Assembly: GCF_900187565.1 (NCBI RefSeq)
Contig: NZ_FYED01000018.1
Span: forward strand, 1 to 64,000
Direction of reading: 5' to 3'
Length of the DNA: 64,000 nucleotides
Source of the DNA: Pseudomonas sp. Irchel 3A7
GTDB lineage: Bacteria > Pseudomonadota > Gammaproteobacteria > Pseudomonadales > Pseudomonadaceae
Shown piece by piece: positions 62,896-64,000 of the stretch. A program made the translations under genes and the position numbers. Each line of letters starts with the position of its first letter. Position 1 is the first letter of the stretch. The notes beneath the pieces were generated by a model. That model was given only the letters and a program-made list of their open reading frames with translations. It was not told where the DNA came from and ran no database searches.

Positions 62896-64000
62896 ATGCC
62901 CAGTCGCTTGATGGACTTTTTGATACTGACGGCCGTGGGTATTGGCCTGAGTACTTCATTGCTCGCGGCACCGAGCAGCGATAACTACGCCTTGCTGAGC
63001 CGCTCGACCGCCGGGCAACTGGAAATCCAGCTGGCCCCCTCACAAGAGCAGTGGCTCAAGAGCAAACAGGAACTGATCCTTGGCACCTCAGCGCCGGATT
63101 ATCCGCCCTTCGACCTGACCCTCAGCGGCCACGACTATGAAGGTTTCACCGCCGACTATGCGGGAATCCTCGGCAAAGTCACCGGTTTACCCATCAGGGT
63201 TCAGCGCTTTGCATCCCGGGGGGACGCCATTGAAGCGCTTGAAAACGGTGAGGTCGATCTGCTCGGCAGTGCCAACGGTTTCGAAGCGCACAATGCCAAA
63301 ATCGTACTGTCCATGCCCTACGCCGTCGATCAACCGGTCCTGGTGACCCGCGAAGGCGAAACAAGATCCCTGACCGATGGCCTTGCCGGCATGCGCCTGA
63401 GCATGGTGTATCACTACTTGCCGCTGGAGGAGGTCAAGGCCTTGTATCCCAAGGCAATCATCACGTCCTACCCCTCTTACCAGAATGCAATCAATGCCGT
63501 CGCCTTCGACCAGGCTGACGTGTTTCTCGGCGATACCATCTCCACCCACTACATGATCAACAAGGGGTACCTGAACAACATCCGCATGGCCAACTTCGGC
63601 AAACACGAAGCTCACGGTTTCAGCTTCGCGGTGCGCCAGAACAATCCTGAACTGCTTGGCATCATCAATTCCATGCTAATGGCCATCCCCACCAGCGTGC
63701 GAGAAAACATTGCCAAACGCTGGAGTGCCGGCAGTGACATCTTGCTCACCGATCACAAACTGGAGCTCAGCTACAACGAGGAACGCTGGCTGGCGCAACA
63801 TCCGGTGGTACGCGTGGTGGTCAACGAGGCGTTCGCGCCGCTGACATTTTTCGACAGCGCCGGCAACTTTCGGGGTGTTGCCGCCGATCTACTCGAACTG
63901 ATCAGATTGCGCACCGGTTTACGCTTTGATATCCAGCGCAGCCGCAGCGATAGCGAAATGATCCAGCGGATCCAGAACGGCGAGGCCGACCTGATTGCTG
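62896..64000 (+). CDS. BvgS/EvgS-type hybrid sensor kinase, 3' end outside window
   Basis: The first 368 codons of a large sensor. A signal peptide (MPSRLMDFLILTAVGIGLSTSLLA) is followed by two solute-binding (SBP_bac_3) Venus-flytrap domains: the first starts at LKSKQELILGTSAPDYPPFDL (about residue 56) and the second at LAQHPVVRVVVNEAFAPLTFF. This is the BvgS/EvgS/RocS1 layout, whose later parts (membrane helix, kinase, receiver, HPt) lie beyond the edge. The frame is open to the last base. ATG at 62896 lies eight bases after the regulator's stop. Confidence 0.87.
   Translation, partial: MPSRLMDFLILTAVGIGLSTSLLAAPSSDNYALLSRSTAGQLEIQLAPSQEQWLKSKQELILGTSAPDYPPFDLTLSGHDYEGFTADYAGILGKVTGLPIRVQRFASRGDAIEALENGEVDLLGSANGFEAHNAKIVLSMPYAVDQPVLVTREGETRSLTDGLAGMRLSMVYHYLPLEEVKALYPKAIITSYPSYQNAINAVAFDQADVFLGDTISTHYMINKGYLNNIRMANFGKHEAHGFSFAVRQNNPELLGIINSMLMAIPTSVRENIAKRWSAGSDILLTDHKLELSYNEERWLAQHPVVRVVVNEAFAPLTFFDSAGNFRGVAADLLELIRLRTGLRFDIQRSRSDSEMIQRIQNGEADLIA

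Overview
The window is chromosomal DNA from a fluorescent Pseudomonas, probably of the P. fluorescens group. It is GC-rich with Pseudomonas-type start sites. It carries a large part of a pyoverdine siderophore locus (pvdS, pvdL, pvdH, an MbtH protein and the fpvGHJKCDEF iron-release genes), an atu terpene-utilisation operon, a dsb thiol-redox locus in a Pseudomonas-type arrangement, and about a dozen REP/REPIN loci of the 'GTGGGAGCGAGC..GCTCGC' type. I see no tRNA, rRNA, phage, insertion sequence or CRISPR array.

Layout. 0.2-1.8 kb: two small-enzyme genes (a VOC protein and a haloacetate-dehalogenase-like hydrolase). 2.0-8.2 kb: fpvGHJKCDEF, the inner-membrane and periplasmic machinery that reduces and releases iron from ferripyoverdine. 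8.5-10.8 kb, reverse strand: MbtH, PvdH (diaminobutyrate synthesis) and a GNAT protein. 11.0-16.5 kb: a divergent dsbRS two-component system and dsbD/tlpA-like/dsbG operon sitting inside the pyoverdine locus. 16.6-32.8 kb: an alpha/beta hydrolase, the 13-kb starter synthetase gene pvdL, the ECF sigma gene pvdS behind a Fur box, and a siderophore-type acetyltransferase. 32.9-43.0 kb: a solute-binding protein, atuR and atuABCDEF. 43-46.4 kb: an exonuclease, ppnP, a MOSC protein, a structured dispersed repeat and cheV. 46.8-50.8 kb: an HPt-like protein, a NarL-type two-component pair, a YegS-like lipid kinase and a small membrane protein. 50.9-53.3 kb: moeA, moaB and mobA (molybdenum cofactor). 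53.4-61.4 kb: small envelope proteins, a pseudouridine synthase, a LexA-box-preceded gene, a glutaredoxin-like protein, an ammonium transporter, a YqjD/YqjE/YqjK-like trio, an EAL phosphodiesterase and a dNTPase. 61.6-64 kb: two response regulators and the start of a BvgS-type sensor kinase cut by the window edge.

How it fits together. Iron starvation should relieve Fur at pvdS. PvdS then recognises TAAAT-N16-CGT promoters, which I can read directly in front of mbtH, pvdH, the acetyltransferase gene and (with one mismatch) pvdL. Two of these promoters lie inside or across the end of the neighbouring gene. PvdL starts the peptide (acyl ligase, Glu, D-Tyr and Dab modules), PvdH supplies Dab, MbtH assists adenylation domains and FpvG-K/C-F recovers iron. 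The remaining peptide synthetases, the receptor and export genes lie outside the window.

The most unusual observations are a REPIN translated in frame within fpvD, a strong LexA-type palindrome before an uncharacterised gene, a tandem 11-bp-period repeat between dsbR and dsbD, paired AtuR operators, a FliA promoter before cheV, a structured dispersed repeat at about 45 kb, and palindromes before two NarL-type regulatory units. I found no clear candidate for a wholly new multi-gene system.
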